Of a stretch of DNA of 64,000 nucleotides, positions 11,280-21,394 are shown piece by piece (positions within the stretch are counted from its first letter, which is position 1; each line of letters opens with the position of its first letter). The notes beneath the pieces are model-generated. The model was not told the DNA's origin, searched no databases, and saw nothing but the letters and a program-made list of their open reading frames with translations. Made by a program: the position numbers and the translations under genes. Source of the stretch: Prorocentrum cordatum (lineage: Eukaryota; Sar; Dinophyceae; Prorocentrales; Prorocentraceae). The stretch covers positions 96,001-160,000 of the forward strand of contig CAUYUJ010014205.1 of NCBI GenBank assembly GCA_963575745.1. Reading direction: 5' to 3'.

Positions 11280-11700
11280 CAGGCAAACCGAACGAGACAT
11301 CCTCAAAATCTGGCCCACCTGGGGGTGAACATGAGCGTCTCGCTCGAGACATGCTTCAAATCTGCTCCGAAAGCGAAAGATGTTGGGACAGAAAACAAGC
11401 AAACCGCTTGAGACATTCCTACCAAACGGCCGCGAACGGGACCGTGTCATACCCCTCGGCGGCCCCCTTTAGGAGCGTGAAACTGAGCGCCTCGCTCGAG
11501 ACATCCTCCAAATCTGCTCCGAAAGCGAAGGATGTTGGGACAGAAAACAAGCAAACCGCTTGAGACATCCCCACAAAACGGCCGCGAACGGGACCGTGTC
11601 ATACCCCTCGGCGGCTCCCCTTAGGGGCGTGAAAATGAGCGCCTCGCTCGAGACATCCTCCAAATCTGTTCCGAAAGCGAAGGATGTTGGGACAGAAAAT
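11280..11700 (+). repeat. 152-bp tandem family, array 1
   Basis: The anchor 'gacatcNtcNaaatctgct' starts its ACATC at 11349, 11501 and 11653, exactly 152 bp apart. Each unit also carries 'ccgaaagcgaaNgatgttgg', 'gacagaaaacaagc', 'aaccgcttgagacat', 'ggccgcgaacgggaccgtg' and 'cccctcggcggc'. Open frames follow the repeat. Related arrays lie at 12.67 and 13.46 kb. Confidence 0.85.
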
Positions 11701-11859
11701 TACTCGACGCGGGGCTCCCCATATGTGCATCTCATTCTCTTGGTACGTCTTTCTCTTGATATCTGTCAATGAGCGCCTGTGTGCGAAGGCGAACCGCTCG
11801 CTCGAGATATTCCCACAGTCTGCAAGCATGAGTGCGACCAATAGCAAATCTGAGAACGA

Positions 11860-12370
11860 CTGATTCTGAGTGTGAGTTAATCTGGGTGCGATTGAGCCTG
11901 GGTTTGAGTGGGTATGCGTGTGAGTAAATATGAGCGCGAGTGCGTCTGTGTGCGAGTGGGTCTGAGTATGGACGAATCTGAGTGTGAGCCAGTCTGTGAT
12001 TGAGCGGATCGTAGCATGATGAGTCTGAGCATGAGTGAGTCTGGGCTTGAGTGGGTCTGAGTGTGAGAAAAAGTGTGTGTTAATGAATATGAGTGCGAGT
12101 GAGCCGAGTGCGATTGGGTATGGATGTGAGGCAGTCTGAGTGTGAGTCGGTCTGCGTTTGAGCGGACCGAAGGATGATGAGTCTGAGCAGGAGCGAGTCT
12201 GAGTATGAGTGGTTCTGAGCGTGAGTCTGAGTGTGAGTAAGTTTAAGTATGGACATGAGCGAGCCTAAGTGCGAGTGAGCCTGCGTGTGACTGAGTCTGA
12301 GTATGAGTGAGTATGAATGCAGAAGAGTGAAGGAGAGCGGAGAGCGAAGGAGAGTGAGGCGGACGCGTTT
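11860..12370 (+). repeat. GAGTNTGAG-type degenerate array
   Basis: About 500 bp of variants of GAGTCTGAGTGTGAGT, without a fixed period. Its reverse complement resembles the 13.75 kb array. It contains no gene. Confidence 0.75.
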
Positions 12371-12431
12371 GAGTAAAACCTAAAGCTTTGGAACATCGAA
12401 CCTCGATCGTCTGGCCCTGGCTACTCGAGTT

Positions 12432-12665
12432 GCCCACGTCCTCCTCCTCCTCCTCCTCCTCCTCCTCCTCCTCCTCCTCCTCATCATCATCATCATCAGC
12501 ATCCCCTTCCTGCTTCTGCTCCTACCGTGTTCATGCTGTCCTCCTTCTCCTCCTCCTCCTCCTCCTCCTCCTCCTCGTCCTCTTCCTTCTCCTCCTCCTC
12601 GCTTCCTCCTTCTCTTCCTCCTCCTCCTCCTCCTCCTCCTCCTCCTCCTCCTCCTCCTCCTCCTT
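12432..12665 (+). repeat. Three TCC trinucleotide tracts
   Basis: (TCC)n tracts at about 12433-12482 (ending in TCATCATCATCA), 12545-12602 and 12616-12664, separated by short mixed-pyrimidine sequence. They account for poly-Ser and poly-Leu frames on + and poly-Gly/Glu/Arg frames on -. Confidence 0.9.
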
Positions 12666-12669
12666 GGGA

Positions 12670-13245
12670 GTGCTGAAACCAGCAAATCGCCTGAGACATC
12701 CTCCCAAAACTGCTCCGAAAACGACAGATGCCCAGCATCATAACAGCCAAACCGCCTCAAACATCCCCGCAAACTGGGCGCGAACGTCCTCCAAATCTGC
12801 TCCGAAAGCGAAACATGTTGGGAGAGAAAATGGCCAAACCGCTTGAGACATCCCCAGAAAATCCCGCGAAAGGGGCCGAGTGAGATACCCCCCGCCGCCC
12901 CCCTTATTGAAACCAGCGAATCGCCTGAGACATCCTCCAGATCTGCTCCGAAAGCGAAACATGTTGGAAGAGAAAATGGCCAAACCGCCTGAGACATCCC
13001 CACAAAATCCCGCGAAAGGGGCCGAGTGCAACACCCCCCCGCCGCCCCCCTTAGAGTGCTGAAACCAGCGAATCGCCTGAGACATCCTCCAAATCTGCTC
13101 CGAAAGCGAAACATGTTGGAAGAGAAAATGGCCAAACCGCCTGAGACATCCCCACAAAATCCCGCGAAAGGGGCCGAGTGCAACACCCCCCCGCCGCTCC
13201 CCTTAAGAGTGCTGAAGCCACAGAATCGCCTGAGACATCCTCAAC
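12670..13245 (+). repeat. 152-bp tandem family, array 2 (variant)
   Basis: ACATCCTCC anchors lie at 12930, 13082 and 13234, again exactly 152 bp apart, with an irregular unit before them at about 12784. The consensus differs from array 1: 'aacatgttggaagagaaaa', 'tggccaaaccgcctgagac', 'tcccgcgaaaggggccgag', then a C-rich box. Array 1 and array 2 share period and anchor but differ in the inner half, so they are subfamilies. Confidence 0.85.
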
Positions 13246-13254
13246 ATCAGTGTG

Positions 13255-13385
13255 TGTGAGTCATCCGATGAGTGGACCTGAGTGAGTGTAGTGAATGTAT
13301 GAGTACAAGTACGAGTGAGTCTGAGTGATGAGTGAGTCTGAGTGATGAGTGAGTCTGAGTGATGAGTGAGTCGGAGAGATGAGTT
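13255..13385 (+). repeat. 17-bp repeat GAGTCTGAGTGATGAGT
   Basis: At least three near-perfect 17-bp copies at about 13315-13370, flanked by looser GAGTGNG words. It is non-coding. Confidence 0.75.
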
Positions 13386-13430
13386 GAAGTGGTGTTCTGT
13401 TCTCTCTCTGTTCCTCCGGCGCGGTCCGCC

Positions 13431-13466
13431 AATAACAAGAACCCCATACTTAGGATATGGGGAACA
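13431..13466. repeat. Short conserved hairpin box, copy 1
   Basis: 'ataacaagaa' is followed by CCCCATA, loop CTTAGGA, TATGGGG (13442-13462), then GAACAA. The 7-bp stem is perfect. The box recurs at 13949-13983 on the same strand, bracketing a small set of 152-bp units and a 14-bp array. Confidence 0.75.
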
Positions 13467-13467
13467 A

Positions 13468-13740
13468 GCAAATCGCTTGAGACATTCCTACCAAACGGCC
13501 GCGAACGGGACCGTGTCATACCCCTCGGCGGCTCCCCTTAGGGGCGTGAAAATGAGCGCCTCGCGCGAGACATCCTCCAAATCTGCTTCGACAACGAAAG
13601 ATGCTGGGACAGAAAACAGGCAAACCGCTTGAGACATCCCCACAAAACGGCCGCGAACGGGACCGTGTCATACCCCTCGGCGGCTCCCCTTAGGGGTGCT
13701 GAAACCAGCGCCAAGCCTGAGACATCCTCACAATCTGCTG
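13468..13740 (+). repeat. 152-bp tandem family, array 3
   Basis: Units resemble array 1. ACATCCTC anchors fall at 13570 and 13722, again 152 bp apart. Its 3' end switches to the 'gtgctgaaaccagcg' ending typical of array 2, so it looks like a recombinant of the two subfamilies. Confidence 0.8.
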
Positions 13741-13748
13741 TGTGTAGA

Positions 13749-13895
13749 GTAAGTCTGAGTATGAGTAGGTCTGAATATGAGTAGGTCTGAGTATGAGTAT
13801 GCCTGAGTATGAGTAGGTCTGAGTATGAGTAGGTCTGAGTATGAGCAAGTCTGTGTATGAGTAAGTCTGTGTATGAGTAAGTCTGGGTATGAGGA
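13749..13895 (+). repeat. 14-bp repeat GTCTGAGTATGAGTAG
   Basis: About ten copies of a unit near AGTATGAGTAGGTCTG (14 bp), some TGTGTATGAG variants, followed by a short AGG tract. It is non-coding. Confidence 0.8.
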
Positions 13896-13948
13896 GGAGG
13901 AGGGAGGAGGAGGGAGGAGGAGAGGAAGGAGTAGGAGGCGTCCAAGTG

Positions 13949-13983
13949 ATAACAAGAACCCCATCTTAGGATATGGGGAACAA
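13949..13983. repeat. Short conserved hairpin box, copy 2
   Basis: The same box as at 13431: 'ataacaagaa', CCCCAT (13959-13964), a short loop, ATGGGG (13973-13978), GAACAA. One base (the A after CCCCAT) is missing relative to copy 1. Confidence 0.75.
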
Positions 13984-13989
13984 ATATAG

Positions 13990-14110
13990 AGAGGGCCAGT
14001 TTTCGCCGTTGGGAGCGTCTTGAGGCCCATTTCGGCGCCTGGGAACGTCAACGGAACACGAGGCGGGATGAAACACCCGCACCGGGGAGGTCGGCGAAGA
14101 GAGTCATCTA
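13990..14110 (+). repeat. Diverged dispersed repeat (copy 2 of 3)
   Basis: It shares the order 'ttcgccgtt', 'ggcccatttcgg', 'cgtcaacggaacac', 'gatgaaacacccg' and 'ggggaggtcggcga' with copies at 590-740 and 27385-27500. The match is loose and was judged by eye. Confidence 0.4.
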
Positions 14111-14700
14111 CAGTCCAGGCGATGAAACATACACCATTCTGGCAGGAGGGGCCCTGGTTGTCGGGCCGTCCCTCAGGTCTCGGTCGGGGAATCTTTTCAT
14201 GGCTGAGGCTCGCTGGGTCCAGAGGAGCCCCTTCGTGGGCGATTCATCGCTCCTCATGGTAGCACGATGATTGTAGAGCTGCAGATAAGGAGGCGTGCAG
14301 CCAGGCTTCCGTATACCGTACTTTCGAGCCGCGTGCCCCGTGGTGTCCGTTCGAGTTGCCAGTTCGAAACATAGTTTGGCCCAGGGCTTATGCATGTAGC
14401 TGCAAGAACTTCGGGGAAGGCGGCTTGATTCTGACTCCAGAAGAACCCTGGTTCGGAAACGTGACAAAAGCACGTTCTGTGGACGCTTGGAAGGGGGGGG
14501 CTTTAACCGTGGGGGGGGGGGGCCCTCTCCTGAATTGCAAGGGGGGGGTCGAACTGGCCCCCCCGAGCCCCCCCCCCAAGGAATTGTTGGGGGGGGTGCT
14601 CGAACCGGGGAAGGGCCCTCCCCTGCAACCGACGACGGCGAGCGCCAGCGCCAGCGCCAGCGCCGTCGGGCAGCGACGACAACGACGATGACGACGAGAC
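14111..14700. other. Gene-free interval with G/C homopolymer runs
   Basis: It contains G7-G12 and C7-C9 runs at about 14490-14600 and 'ctcgaaccgggg' near 14602. The overlapping Pro/Gly-rich frames are composition artefacts. I recognise no gene. Confidence 0.45.
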
Positions 14701-14719
14701 AATCGAGCTTGATGCTTTC

Positions 14720-15112
14720 GAGGCTGGATCGAGCACCAGTAAGGTTTTCGAATTCCATTGGAGGCGGATCGAGCCCTAGTAGGTTTCAAGTAGAGCTTGA
14801 TCTAGCTAGCTATACTAGGTTTTTGAGCTGGATCGAGCTTTAGTAGAGTTCAAATAGAGCTGGATCCAGCTACAGCGGGATTCTATGCGTTTTGGAGCGA
14901 GCCGGCTAGGATGTTATTAAAGTGGGGTCCAGCCAGCTGGAACAGGATTCCATTAGGGCTCGATCGAGCCGTAGTAGGATTCAAGAAGGGTTGGATCCAG
15001 GTGTAGTAGGATCTTATCAGAGTTGGATCGAGCCGGACTACGATGCTATCAAAGTTCGATGCAGCTATAGTGGGATTCTAGTAGAGCTTGATCGAGCACC
15101 AATCGGATTCTT
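14720..15112 (+). repeat. Degenerate GGATCGAGC array (about 40-45-bp unit)
   Basis: Repeated units read 'gNtNgatcgagcNNtagtaggNttcNagtagagct'. About nine copies cover 390 bp with heavy divergence. It is lower in GC than its neighbours and non-coding. Confidence 0.7.
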
Positions 15113-15120
15113 TTACGGAG

Positions 15121-15300
15121 AGGGGATGGCCCCCCCCCCGGTTCGAACCCCACCCTCGCCTTTCCACAGGGGGTGTGGGGGCCGGTTCGAACCACCTTCC
15201 CTTTGGCGGGGGGCAAAAGAGAGCCGGTGAAAGAGGCCGCTGTCGGGGGTGGGGCCGGTTTGCCATTTTAAGAGCGTTCTTAATTTTTTCTGGGGGGGGT
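15121..15300. other. C/G-run segment with two GGTTCGAACC palindromes
   Basis: C9-C10 and G8-G9 runs surround the 10-bp palindrome GGTTCGAACC at about 15138 and 15182. Although GGTTCGAA resembles a tRNA T-arm, no acceptor or anticodon stem fits either copy. Confidence 0.5.
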
Positions 15301-15747
15301 TAGGTGCCGATGTGTGCCAAATATTGTTCCGAGGCAAGCGTCCACGAAACGCGTTCTCTCGGAACGCGACATGTCAAGCTTTGTACAACGTAGATCAGCA
15401 GTAGCAGCAGCAGCAGCAGCAGCAGTGATATTCTGTATATCAACCGTCGTCTAGTCAGACACCTTTGATTAGCTTGTCTCCAGGAATCCGCTGGTTTGTT
15501 TTTCATTTGCTGCGACATCAACTCTTTCATTTGATGGCGCTTCCTTCCGAAGGGTGCCCGAGATAATCAGGAACTCTGCTCTACGTGGCGATGACGATCA
15601 TCGTTTCAGGGAGGAGCAGGAGGGGCAAAGTTGGTGCGACGAAGGTGACGCATGGGTCTCCTCACACTTCTTGATGAGTCGCTTTCAGTCTGGTCCTTTG
15701 ACAATTCTGCGTGTGGCACATGAAATATCGTAGCAAACAGTTACGTG
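15301..15747. other. Gene-free interval with a CAG tract
   Basis: It contains (AGC)n at about 15402-15425, about eight copies. No gene is supported. The last bases lead into the conserved target sequence that begins at 15748. Confidence 0.5.
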
Positions 15748-15779
15748 ATTCTTGACGCTTCACGTATCCACACCAGCCA
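15748..15779 (+). repeat. Insertion target left half plus 16-nt direct repeat
   Basis: ATTCTTGACGCTTCAC (15748-15763) is followed by GTATCCACACCAGCCA (15764-15779). The first 16 nt recur with one change at 27523-27538. The second 16 nt recur exactly at 20523-20538 after an A5 run. I read this as upstream target flank plus 5' target-site duplication of the 15.78-20.52 kb insertion. Confidence 0.75.
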
Positions 15780-16269
15780 CTTCCGCTGCTAGTCTGCACC
15801 GCCCTCTGACGCCGCCCGACCTGTTCCTTGCCGCGGTCGCGATCAAAAATTATAGCCGGAGAGCAGTATCCCCAAACAGGGTTTTTAAACCCACTGCGGT
15901 TTCCAAGGTCGATCGCGTGCCCGTTCAGTGCGGCCAGAGGCGCAGCAGCGGGAGGCGGGATGAGGGAGGAGGGAAGAGGAGCCAGGCGGGAAGGGGAAGA
16001 GAGGGAGGCGGGAGAAGGAATGAGAAAGGTTGTGATTGGAGCCCGTGTGCTACGAAACGTCTCAGGCAGAACGGGCGAGACCATCTCGCGCGCAACATCT
16101 CCGAGCTTCGCATTGTGAGGATGGCTCGAGCGAAACGGGCCGGACCACCTGGCGAGCGACATCCTGGAGTTCAGTATTGGAAAGATGTCTCGAACGAAAC
16201 GGGCCGGACAACCTCTCGCACACGTTCTGACAAGTCCACGTCACACTTGCTTCCCGCCAGGTCCTCTCC

Positions 16270-16445
16270 TGCATTTCCCTTCCTTCTCCCTCCTCCTCCT
16301 CGTCCTTCTCCTGCCTGCTCCCTCATCCACGTAATCCTCCTCCTCCCTTCCATCTCCTCCTCCTTCTCCTCCTCCTCCTCCTCCTCCTCATCCACCTCCT
16401 CCTTCTCCTCCTCCTCCTCCTCCTCCTCCACCTCCTCTTCATCCC
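16270..16445 (+). repeat. TCC tract in copy A of the composite
   Basis: (TCC)n with CAC and TTC interruptions, the counterpart of 18945-19112 in copy B. It is followed in both copies by 'catcccgaacggcatctcgga'-type sequence. Confidence 0.8.
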
Positions 16446-16627
16446 GAACGGCATCTCGGAGTCCAAAGTTGCGAGGATGTCTCCAGCGTAACGGGCTGGA
16501 CCACCTCGCGCGCGGCATCTCGGACCCCAGACATGCGACGATGTCTCGGGCGAAACGTGCCGCGAGGAAGTCTCAGGCGAAACGGGCCGGACCACCTCGA
16601 GCGCGGCGTCTCAAAGCTCCGAATTGC

Positions 16628-16895
16628 GGGGGCCTCTTGGGGCCTCCTGGGGACCTCCTGGGGCTTCCTCCTGGGCCTCCTGTGGCCTCCTGGGCCCCAC
16701 CCGGGGCTTTCTGAAGCCTCTTGGGGCTCCCAGGGGATGTGTATTAACTTGACACGTTCTGATTGGGGGCCTCCTGGGGCCTTCTGGGAGCCTCCTGGGA
16801 ATCTCCTGGAGGCCCCTGGGGACCCCTGGGGCCTACCCTGGGCGTCCTGCGGCCTCCTGAAGCTCTCTGGGGCCTCCTGGGGCTCCTAGGGTCCC
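16628..16895 (+). repeat. CCTCCTGGGG minisatellite, block 3
   Basis: The roughly 10-bp unit again, interrupted near 16740 by 'attaacttgacacgttctga', which recurs near 19502 in copy B. It belongs to the duplicated composite. Confidence 0.8.
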
Positions 16896-17689
16896 AGAGG
16901 GGATATGTAACATGTGGTCTTCTGGGCCCACAGGCTGGACCACCTCTTGCGCGGCATCTGGGAGCTCAGAGTTGCGAGAATGTCTTGTGCGAAACGGGCC
17001 CGACCACCTTGCGCACGGCAGAGCTCAGAGTTGCGAAGATGTCTCAGGCGAGACACGCTGGACCACCTCGCGCAGGGCATCTCAGAGCTCAGAGTTGCGA
17101 GGATGTCTCAAGCGAAACGGGCTGGACCACGTCACGCGTGGCATCTCCGAGGTCAGAGTTGCGAGGATGTCTCAGGCGAAGCGGGCCGGACCACCTCGCG
17201 CACGGCATCTCAGAGCTCAGAGTTTCGAGGATGTCTAGGGCGAAACGGGCCGGACCACCTCTCGCGCGGCATCTCGGAGCCCAGAGTTGCGAGGATGTCT
17301 AAAGCGAAACGGGCCGGACCACCTCGCAAGCGTCATCTCGGAGCCCGGAGTTTCGAGGATGTCTCAGGCGAAACGGGCTGGACCACCTCTCGCACGGCAC
17401 CTCGGGACCTCGAAGCTCAGAGTTTCGAGGATGTCTCAAGCGAAACGGCCCGGACCACCTCTCGCGCGGCGTCCCGGAGCGCAACTTTTTGAGGATGTCT
17501 CAGGCGAAACGGCCAATCCCGGCCAACTCAGAAACGAGAGTTGTGAGGATGTCTCAAGCGCAACGGCCCGGACTATCAGATTTTTGTGAGGATGTCTTTG
17601 CTCCCCCTTCCCTCGGCCGGAGTTAGCTTCTATCACAACAGCACCCCGTTCAGCAAGCTGTTTGGGGAAAAAGCGGTTGGAAGTCCGCG

Positions 17690-18200
17690 GGCTCCCGTCT
17701 CAAAAGAAACATAGTGACGTCGGATATCTGGGGAGGCCGTGAGGGGCGCCGAGGAAGTCATAAGCAAGAACCCTAACGAAAAAGCAGTCCCTGGGATAAG
17801 ATCGAGAGGTCCGCGGACACACGTCTCGAAACATCTGGACGTCGGATGTCTGGGGATGGCGGAAGGCAAGGCGCGCATGGCGGATGCTGAGGCGGCAAAA
17901 TGACGGAGACGGCGACGGGGAGGCGGAGGCAGAGGCACGGCAGCGAAAGGCGAGAGGCGTGAGGAGGAAGGAGGGAAGAGGAGGCAGGCGGGAGGCAAGA
18001 TGAGGGAGGTGGGAGGAATGAGAGAGGTTTCAGGCAGAACGGGGCACACCATCTCGTGCGCAGCATCTCGAAGAACCCTGACGAAGAACCAGTCCTGGGG
18101 ACGAGATCGAGAGGTCCGCGGGCGCACGTCTCGAAACAAAAATCGTGACGTCGGATGTCTGCGGAGGGCGGAAGGCAGGGCGCGCATGGCGGCATCTCGG
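17690..18200 (+). repeat. About 130-bp repeat between composites
   Basis: Two copies (about 17755-17880 and 18066-18192) share 'agaaccctNacgaa', 'gagaggtccgcgg', 'cacacgtctcgaaac', 'gacgtcggatgtctg' and 'ggcggaaggcaNggcgcg'. A partial third copy is near 17700. No gene is supported. Confidence 0.7.
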
Positions 18201-18344
18201 AGCTTCGCATTGTGAGGATGGCTCGGGAGAAACGGGCTGGACCACCTCGCGTGCGGCATCTCGGAGCTCAGTATTGGAAGGATGCCCCAAGCGAAACGGG
18301 CCGTTCTACCTCTCGCTTCCCGTTGAGACCTCTCATGCAACTCC

Positions 18345-18470
18345 ATTCCTCATCCCTCCTCGTCCTCCTCCTCCTCCTCCTCCTCGTCCTCCTCCTCCTC
18401 CTCCTCCTCCTCCTCATCATGCATGCTCCCTCCTCCTTCTTCTCCTCCTCCTCCGGCACGTTTTGAGACG
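18345..18470 (+). repeat. TCC/CTC pyrimidine tract
   Basis: (TCC)n at about 18360-18415 with flanking mixed pyrimidine. It explains the poly-Leu and poly-Pro frames here. Confidence 0.85.
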
Positions 18471-18589
18471 TCGCTAAAATGAGTATACAAATCCTGTTTG
18501 GGGAACCTTGTCTCGGAGCTTAGAGTTGCGAGGATGTCCCAGGTCGCACCTGGTCGACGAGTAAGCTGTCGGCGGGGACGGGGAGGCGG

Positions 18590-20522
18590 AGGCAGAGGCG
18601 CAGCAGCGGGAGGCGGGAGGCGGGAGGAGGGAGGAGGGAAGAGGAGCCAGGCGGGAAGTGGGAAGAGGGAGGCGGGAGAAGGAATGAGACAGGTTGTGAT
18701 TGGAGCCCCTGTGCTACGAAACGTCTCAGGCAGAACGGGCCAGACCATCTCGCGCGCAACATCTTCGAGCCTCGCATTGCGAGGATGGCTCAATCGAAAC
18801 GGGCCGGACCACCTCGCGAGCGACATCTTGGAGCTCAGTATTGGAAGGATGTCTCAAACGAAACGGGCCGGACAATCTCTCGCACACGTTCTGACAAGTC
18901 CACGTCGCACTCGCTTCCCGTTAGGTCCTCTCCTGCAACTCCTTTCCTTCTCCCTCCTCCTCCTCCTCCCCCTCCTCCTGCCTGCTCCCTCATGCACATC
19001 ATCCGCCTCCTCCTTCTCCCCTCCATCCTCCTCCTCCTCCTCCTCCTCCTCCTCCTCCTCCTCCTCCCTCCTCCTCCTCCTCCTCCTCCTCCACCTCCCT
19101 CCTCTTCATCCCGAACGGCATCTCGGAGCCTAGAGTTGCGAGGATGTCTCCAGCGTAACGGGCTGGACCACCTCGCGCGCGGCATCTCGGACCCCAGAGT
19201 TGCGACGATGTCTCGGGCGAAACGTGCTGCGAGGAAGTCTCAGGCGAAACGGGCCGGACCACCTCGAGCGCGGCGTCTCAGAGCTCCGAGTTGCGGGGGC
19301 CTCCTGGTGCCTCCTGGGGCCTCCTGGGGACCTCCTGGGGCTTCCTCCTGGGCCTCCTGTGGCCTCCTGAACTCCACCTGGGGTTTCCTGAAGCCTCTTG
19401 GGGCTCCCAGGGGGGATATCTAACCTGTGGCCGTTTGGGCCCCTCAAAATGGAGGGGGGGCACAAGAGCAGGAAAAATCAACGAATCGGCACCGGATGTG
19501 TATTAACTTGACACGTTCTGATTGGGGGCCTCCTGGGGCCTCCTGGGAGCCTCCTGGGAATCTGGGGACCCCTGGGGCCTGTCCTGGGCGTCCTGCGGCC
19601 TCCTGGAGCTCTCTGGGGCCTCCTGGGGCTCCCAGGGTCCCAGGGAGGATATGTAACATGTGGTCTTCTGGTCCCCCAGGCTGGACCACCTCTTGCGCAG
19701 CATCTGGGAGCTCAGAGTTGCGAGAATGTCTTGTGCGAAACAGGCCGGACCACCTTGCGCACGGCATCTCAGAGCTCAGAGTTGCGAGGATGTCTCAGGC
19801 GAGACGGGCCGGACCACCTCGCGCAGGGCATCTCAGAGCTCAGAAGTTCGAGGATGTCTCAGGCGGGCTCCCAGGGTCCCAGGGAGGATATGTAACACTT
19901 CTGGGCCCCCAGGCTGGACCCCCTCTCGCGCGGCATCTGGGAGCTCAGAGTTGCGAGAATGTCTTGCGCGAAAGAAACAGACCGGACCACCTTGCGCACG
20001 GCATCTCAGAGCTCAGAATTGCGAGGATGTCTCAGGCGAGACGGGCCGGACCACCTCGCGCAGGGCATCAGAGCTCAGAAGTTCGAGGATGTCTCAGGCA
20101 CAACGGGCCGGACCACCTCTCGCGCGGCATCTCCGAGGTCAGAGTTTCGAGGATGTCTCAGGCGAAACGGGCCGGACCACCTCGCGCAAGGCATCTCAGA
20201 GCTGAGAGTTTCGAGGATGTCTCAGGCGAAACGGCCCGGACCACCTCTCGCACGGCACCTCGGGGCTCAGAGTTTCGAGGATGTCTCAAGCGAAACGGCC
20301 CGGACCACCTCTCGCGCGGCGTCCCGGAGCGCAACTTTTCGAGGATGTCTCAGGCGAAACGGCCAATCCCAGCCAACTCAGAAACGAGAGTTGTGCGGAT
20401 GTCTCAGGCGAAACGGCCCGGACCATCAAATGGTTGTGAGGATGTCTCTGCTTCCCCTTCCCTCGGCCGGAGTTAGCTTTTATCACAACAGCACCCCGTT
20501 CAGCAAGCTGTTTGGGGAAAAA
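18590..20522 (+). repeat. 64-bp tandem array and composite, copy B
   Basis: It follows the same order as copy A: polypurine, 'acgtctcaggcagaacggg', a TCC tract (18945-19112), CCTCCTGGGG block 4 (19296-19660), a 64-bp array (19680-20450) and the shared terminal sequence. Copy B has an extra minisatellite-array junction near 19865-19930 that duplicates the 19640-19690 junction. Confidence 0.8.
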
Positions 20523-20550
20523 GTATCCACACCAGCCAATCCAGAAATGA
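20523..20550 (+). repeat. 3' target-site copy plus right target flank
   Basis: GTATCCACACCAGCCA (20523-20538) follows the A5 run and equals 15764-15779. ATCCAGAAATGA (20539-20550) matches ATCCAGAATTGA after the third target copy at 56846, with one change. Confidence 0.75.
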
Positions 20551-20639
20551 TGCTCAGGAGAGTTGCGGCGACCCGGGAAGTTTAGGAGCATGCAGTGGGA
20601 CAGTGAGGGATGGGGGGGGGGGGCAGCCGTCAAACCGAA

Positions 20640-21320
20640 AATCGGGATCAACCTGAGCAGGCCAAGAAGTGAACCGGACGTGCTACCGCGGATCTTTGAT
20701 TTTTGGAGCCTCTTGGCAGCTTGCTTGCGCCATCTTTTGACTCTCTCGGCCTCGGGGTCATTTTCGACTCCTTTGGGGCCCTCTTGGGGGGTCCCTTTGG
20801 GGCCATCTTCGAGGACATTGATGTAAAACGGGCGGCGTCAATTACTGCCCCTCCCGTCGGAAGCCTACAAGTCGACTCTTGGGGCCCTCGGTGGCCCCTC
20901 TCTGGGCTCTCTTGGGCCATGGGCCATCTTGAGGCCTCGCAAGCCCGCCGGAAGCGGAAAGGCCAGATTGCAACAAGAAGATGTGTTCAAGTCGTGGAAG
21001 GATGTTGTGTTTTCGGGAGGGTCAGAAGGGGGCTTCGTTGCCACTTGGAGCTGTTTAGGGACGGTTATGGCGAGCGCCTCTCGGAGGCATGGCGGAGGCT
21101 ATCTTAAGCCATCGGATGCTATCTTGTAAGCCATCATGAGTTATCTGGGGCCATCTTGGGGCCGTATTGGACCATCTTGGACTCTCTACCCCCTCGCGGT
21201 GCCCCCTCTCCAGACCCAGGGAGGGGTAAGGGGAGAGGTGCACTTCTCCCCGAAGGAGAAGGAGGAGCTTAGAATATTCAACTCCTGAGATCACATACGC
21301 CCAGAGGGCTGGTGGGACCA
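20640..21320 (+). repeat. 'ATCTTGGGGCC' dispersed repeat, copy 1
   Basis: Degenerate words CTCTTGGGGCC and CCATCTTGGGGCC run through the segment. The segment also shares unique boxes with 58620-59265: 'gccatcttgaggcNtc', 'aagcccNNcggaagcg', a purine box ending GGGGAGGGGT, and 'gcccagagggctggtggga' near the end. It is non-coding. Confidence 0.7.
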
Positions 21321-21394
21321 CCACGTTCAAGGTAACTGTTATATGCGCAAGTATCGGGCATGTCTCTAAGCATCAATACATAGCCGATCCGATT

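Larger units (their letters stand above)
16040..17672 (+). repeat. 64-bp tandem array, copy A
   Basis: The unit reads GGATGTCTCAGGCGAAACGG, GCCGGACCACCTCGCGC, then GGCATCTCGGAGCTCAGAG and TTGCGA. GGATGTCT boxes lie at 17101, 17165, 17229, 17293 and 17357, exactly 64 bp apart; earlier units are interrupted by other repeats. Since 64 is not a multiple of 3, the frame rotates, and the long Arg-rich frames are artefacts. Confidence 0.85.
15780..20522 (+). mobile_element. Probable non-autonomous retroposed block with A5 end
   Basis: The block lies between two exact 16-nt copies of GTATCCACACCAGCCA and ends in GGGGAAAAA. Its 3' terminal sequence (from 'ggagttagctt' to 'ctgtttggggaaaaa', 20470-20522) occurs also at 17620-17672, where a different sequence follows. 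This marks a true element end. Inside are two diverged copies (about 15940-17672 and 18590-20522) of one composite of polypurine, TCC tract, CCTCCTGGGG minisatellite and a 64-bp array. No protein domain is present, so it must depend on enzymes in trans. A chance pairing of two target copies is the alternative. Confidence 0.55.

Noticed and set aside
15121-15200. tRNA-like GGTTCGAA boxes
   Set aside because: They are parts of a GGTTCGAACC palindrome in C/G runs; no acceptor, D or anticodon arm can be folded around them.
16886-17492. Long Arg-rich frames through the 64-bp arrays (also 19427-20476)
   Set aside because: The 64-bp period rotates the frame, so all frames of the unit are open by repetition; there is no selection for one frame.
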